DNA of 64,000 bases from Saccharothrix australiensis. Its GTDB lineage: Bacteria; Actinomycetota; Actinomycetes; Mycobacteriales; Pseudonocardiaceae. The stretch is from positions 3,559,501-3,623,500 of the forward strand of contig NZ_RBXO01000001.1 of assembly GCF_003634935.1 (NCBI RefSeq). Reading direction: 5' to 3'. Both the position numbers and the translations under genes were made by a program. Shown here in pieces: positions 61,018 through 64,000 of this stretch. Every line of letters begins with the position of its first letter. The stretch's first letter is position 1. The notes under the pieces were generated by a model. The model did not search any database. It saw only the letters and a list, made by a program, of their open reading frames with translations, and was not told the origin of the DNA.

Positions 61018-63192
61018 GTGGGAATTCCGGGTCGTGACCGCGCGGTCGTCATCGGTGCGGGCATGGCGGGGCTGTTCGCCGCCCGCGTGCTGGCCGAGTC
61101 GTTCGGGGAGGTCGTGGTGCTGGACCGCGACGAGCTGCCGGACGGCGTCGAACCGCGCAGGCGGGTCCAGCACGGCAGGCACGTCCACGGGCTGCTGGCC
61201 AAGGGCCACCAGGGCATCGAGGGGCTCTTCCCCGGCATCACGGCGGAGTTCACCGCCGCCGGGGCCGTCGAGTGCGACCTGACGGGCGACGTGCGCTGGG
61301 TGTACGACGGCGCTGCGCTGCGCCAACCGATCTCCGGCCTGCGCATGGTGTCGGCGAGCCGCCCGCTGCTGGAACGGGTGGTGCGGTCCCGCGTCGAGGC
61401 GCTGCCGAACGTCACCGTGCACGGGAGCAGCGACGTGGAGGAGCCCGTCACGGAGGGGGAGTCGCACCGCGTCACCGGTGTCCGGGTGCGCCGCGGCGAC
61501 CTGGTCGAGGAGATCGCCGCCGACCTGGTGGTGGACGCGGGCGGGCGCGGCGCGCGCACGCCGACCTGGTTGGGGGAGTGGGGTTACGGCCCGGTCGAGG
61601 AGGAGACCTTCAAGATCGGCATCGGCTACACCACCCGGCACTACGACATCCCGGAGTCCGCGATGGGGGGCGACGTGTCGATCCACGTCGTCGCCACGCC
61701 CGCGAACCCGCGCGGCGCGGTGTGCGCCCGCGTCGACGGCGGCCGGGTCGTCGTCACCGCGTACGGCATGAACGGCGACCTGCCGGGCGCCGACGAGGAG
61801 AGCTTCCCGGAGTTCCTGCGCTCGCTGTCCGCGCCGGACGTGGCCGACGCCGTCGCGCAGGGCACCCCGCTGGACGGGTTCGCCACCTACCGCTTCCCGG
61901 CCGGGCTGCGCCGCCGCTACGAGCGCCTGACCGCGTTCCCGGAGGGCCTGCTGGTGGTCGGCGACGCGATCTGCAGCTTCAACCCGACCTACGCGCAGGG
62001 CATGACGGTGTCCGTGCTGGAGGCGCTCGTGCTGCGCGACCACCTCGCCCGGCCCGCGCTCGACCCCGCGGCCTACTTCGCCGACGTGGCGACGGACGCG
62101 GTCGACCGCTGCTGGACCATCGCGACCAGCACCGACCTCGCCCGCTCCGGCCGCGTCGACCCGGCGGACCCGGCGGCGCGAGCCGCCGCCCGGCTGCTCG
62201 CCGCCGCGTCCCGGCACGACGAGGTCGCGATCGCCCACATCCGCGTGGTGAGCCTGATCGACCCGGCGGAGTCGTTGGCGGAGCCGGACATCGCGGCCCT
62301 CGTCGCCCGCGAGGACACCGGCCGCGTGGACCGGGTCGCCGTCGGGGACCTGGTGTTCGACGTCCGGCTGGCGGGACCGGAGGACGGCGAACCGGTCGTG
62401 CTGCTGCACGGCTGGCCGCACAACTTCCGCTCCTGGCAGGAGGTCGAGCCGCTGCTGCACGCCGAGGGCCTGCGCACCATCGCGCCCAACCAGCGCGGCT
62501 ACTCGGCCGGCGCGCGGCCGCGCGACGTGGCCGACTACCGCCTGCCGCTGCTCGCGGGCGACGTGCTCGGCCTGCTCGACGCCCTGGGCGTCGAGTCCGC
62601 GCACGTCGTCGGCCACGACTGGGGCGCCATCGTCGCCTGGTACCTGGCCGCGCGGCACCCCGAGCGGGTGCGCACGCTGACCGCCACCGCGTTCCCGCAC
62701 CTGGACGCCTACCAGGACGCCTACCAGGTGGACCCGGAGCAGCGGGCGGCGTCGGCCTACATCGACCTGCTGACCGCGCCGGGGTCGACCGAGTACTGGC
62801 TGGCCGACGACGCCCGGCGGCTGCGCGAGCTGCTCGCGTTGCACGACAACGCGCTCACGCCCGAGCAGCAGGCGCGCTACCTCCGCTTCCACACCCAGCC
62901 CGGCACGTTCCACGCGGCGCTCAACTGGTACCGCACGGGCGTCCTGCTCGACGGCGCCGTCGCGCTGGGCAAGATCACCGTGCCGACGACGTTCATCTGG
63001 AGCGAGGCGGACGCCTCGGTCAGCACGATGGCCGCCGAGCGCACGGCCGACTACGTCAGCGCACCCTACCGGGTGGTGACCCTGCCCGCGCCCGCCTCGC
63101 ACTGGCAGCCGCAGGAGTTCCCCGCGCTGGTCGCGGCGGAGGTCGTGGCACGGGTGCGCGGCGGCTCCACCCCGTCCGAGACCGACTCCTGA
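61018..63192 (+). CDS. FAD-dependent monooxygenase fused to an epoxide hydrolase
   Basis: Residues 1-430 of this 724-residue protein form a class A flavin monooxygenase: VVIGAGMAGLFAAR (GxGxxG, about 9-24) and a GDAICSFNPTYAQGM motif near 314. From about 440 a complete alpha/beta hydrolase of the epoxide-hydrolase type follows, with the HGWP oxyanion loop near 463, nucleophile Asp534 in GHDWG, Asp665 and His695. The obvious reading is epoxidation then ring opening of the same substrate. The GTG at 61018 has GAGGGAGAAG upstream and starts at GIPGRDRAVVIGAG. Flavin-dependent epoxidases are known from related alkaloid clusters; the fusion is unfamiliar to me. Confidence 0.88.
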   Translation: MGIPGRDRAVVIGAGMAGLFAARVLAESFGEVVVLDRDELPDGVEPRRRVQHGRHVHGLLAKGHQGIEGLFPGITAEFTAAGAVECDLTGDVRWVYDGAALRQPISGLRMVSASRPLLERVVRSRVEALPNVTVHGSSDVEEPVTEGESHRVTGVRVRRGDLVEEIAADLVVDAGGRGARTPTWLGEWGYGPVEEETFKIGIGYTTRHYDIPESAMGGDVSIHVVATPANPRGAVCARVDGGRVVVTAYGMNGDLPGADEESFPEFLRSLSAPDVADAVAQGTPLDGFATYRFPAGLRRRYERLTAFPEGLLVVGDAICSFNPTYAQGMTVSVLEALVLRDHLARPALDPAAYFADVATDAVDRCWTIATSTDLARSGRVDPADPAARAAARLLAAASRHDEVAIAHIRVVSLIDPAESLAEPDIAALVAREDTGRVDRVAVGDLVFDVRLAGPEDGEPVVLLHGWPHNFRSWQEVEPLLHAEGLRTIAPNQRGYSAGARPRDVADYRLPLLAGDVLGLLDALGVESAHVVGHDWGAIVAWYLAARHPERVRTLTATAFPHLDAYQDAYQVDPEQRAASAYIDLLTAPGSTEYWLADDARRLRELLALHDNALTPEQQARYLRFHTQPGTFHAALNWYRTGVLLDGAVALGKITVPTTFIWSEADASVSTMAAERTADYVSAPYRVVTLPAPASHWQPQEFPALVAAEVVARVRGGSTPSETDS

Positions 63193-63209
63193 CAGCCCCG
63201 GAGGGCAGC

Positions 63210-63689
63210 ATGTCCCTGGACACCGCGACGTTCACCTCGGTCATGGCGGCGGTCGCCGGGCCCGTGGCGGTGGTGACGACCGTCGACGAGCACGGCAAGC
63301 GCTGGGGCTTCACCGCCAGCGCCTTCTGCTCGCTGTCGCTCGACCCGCCGCTGGTGCTGGTGTGCTTGGCCCGCACCGCGTCCTGCCACGGAGCGTTCGT
63401 CACCGCGAAGTCGTTCACCCTCAACGTCCTCGCGCACGACCAGGACGACCTGGCGCGGCACTTCGCCCGCTCCGGCCCGGACAAGTTCGAGGGCACCCGG
63501 ATGACCGAGTGCGAGCGCGGGCTGCCCGGCCTGGTCGACGCGGCGGCGCGGCTGGTGTGCTCGGCGCACTCCGTCTCGGACGGCGGCGACCACAGCATCC
63601 TGGTGGGCCGGGTGGAGGAGGCGGTGGCGCTGGACCGCGTGCCGCTGATCTACCACAACCGCGCCTTCACCCGGCCGCAAGCGGCCTGA
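63210..63689 (+). CDS. Flavin reductase (two-component partner)
   Basis: The 159-residue protein matches the HpaC/flavin reductase-like family: TASAFCSLSLDPPLVLVCLA and FTLNVLAHDQDDLARHFA. It supplies reduced FMN or FAD to a partner oxygenase, most likely the acyl-CoA-dehydrogenase-like flavoprotein or the FAD epoxidase of the same cluster. GGAGGG precedes the ATG, 17 bp after the fused enzyme, so it shares its operon. Confidence 0.88.
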   Translation: MSLDTATFTSVMAAVAGPVAVVTTVDEHGKRWGFTASAFCSLSLDPPLVLVCLARTASCHGAFVTAKSFTLNVLAHDQDDLARHFARSGPDKFEGTRMTECERGLPGLVDAAARLVCSAHSVSDGGDHSILVGRVEEAVALDRVPLIYHNRAFTRPQAA

Positions 63690-63760
63690 CCAGGACCGAT
63701 TACCGGCGGATGACCACCTGGGAGGTCGGCGTGGCCACCGGGCCGCTACCTTCCCCGGCT

Positions 63761-64000
63761 GTGACAACCGCACAAGACGCCCCGATCCTCGTGATCGGGG
63801 GCACGGGCAAGACCGGCAGGCGCGTCGTGGACCACCTGCGGGCGCGTGGCGCGTCCGTCCGCGTGGCGGCGCGCCACGGCGACGTGACGTTCTCCTGGAC
63901 GGATCGGGACACCTGGGCCCCGGCGCTGGCCGGGGTCCGCGCCGTGCACATCGTCGCGATCGACGGCGTGTCGCGGACCGACGAGTTCGTCGCCGCCGCC
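63761..64000 (+). CDS. NmrA-like NAD(P)-binding protein, 3' end outside window
   Basis: The frame runs to the right edge, so only the first 80 residues are visible. They show a Rossmann start ILVIGGTGKTGRRVVDHLRARG, typical of NmrA/extended SDR proteins. No clear ribosome site precedes the GTG, and a TACCTT-like box lies just upstream, so the transcript may be leaderless. It could serve as the imine or carbonyl reductase of the cluster, but its substrate cannot be told. Confidence 0.6.
   Translation, partial: MTTAQDAPILVIGGTGKTGRRVVDHLRARGASVRVAARHGDVTFSWTDRDTWAPALAGVRAVHIVAIDGVSRTDEFVAAA

Noticed and set aside
1..64000. CRISPR arrays, insertion sequences, integrases, att sites
   Set aside because: No regularly spaced repeats with unique spacers, transposases or integrases were seen; the tandem repeats found are in-frame linker repeats or simple GC-rich repeats.

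Overview
The window is about 75% G+C. Its codon use, GTG starts, NB-ARC/TPR and SARP regulators, ECF41 sigma factor and acyl-CoA carboxylase epsilon subunit all indicate a filamentous actinomycete. Gene content would suit a Pseudonocardiales member (Saccharothrix/Actinosynnema/Lentzea-like), but the sequence alone does not fix the genus.

Left part (1-8.0 kb): the 3' part of a multidomain synthase (KS/CLF-like end, KR, hotdog DH-like) and an SDR ketoreductase run rightward. They converge on a leftward acetyl-CoA carboxylase operon: fused AccD-AccA, then BCCP, then a biotin carboxylase that has lost key residues. This looks like the edge of a separate fatty-acid or polyketide-like locus.

Middle part (8-24 kb): mixed chromosomal genes. 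These are a DUF6230-DUF6114-DUF5988 set, an unknown propeller-like protein, a PAP2 phosphatase, a divergent response regulator/histidine kinase pair, a luciferase-like oxidoreductase, a STAND NB-ARC/TPR protein, a serine hydrolase and small secreted proteins. There is also an ECF41 sigma factor facing an AhpD-like gene, each behind the same promoter motif, and a patch of broken gene fragments.

Right part (24-64 kb): a polyketide-alkaloid cluster. Three leftward modular PKS genes encode a KSQ loading module and four malonyl-specific extension modules, ending in a thioester reductase (TD) domain. They are coupled to a PccB-like carboxyltransferase and its epsilon subunit, which lies at 24250-24426. 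A class III aminotransferase, an acyl-CoA-dehydrogenase-like flavoenzyme, a FAD monooxygenase fused to an epoxide hydrolase, a flavin reductase and an NAD(P)-binding protein (cut by the window end) lie on the far side of two divergent SARP-type regulators.

Reading the domains: KSQ-AT-ACP gives an acetyl starter. Modules 1 and 2 (KR+DH) give a diene. Module 3 has a KR without its catalytic lysine and leaves a ketone at C5. Module 4 gives the C3 hydroxyl, and TD releases a C10 aldehyde. Transamination at C1 would place an amine exactly where it can close a six-membered imine on the C5 ketone. The predicted scaffold is a C10 hydroxylated tetrahydropyridine with a pentadienyl side chain, of the same chain length as the streptazone/abikoviromycin type. 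The fused epoxidase-hydrolase suggests dihydroxylation or epoxide opening during tailoring. One SARP carries a TTA codon, suggesting bldA-type control.
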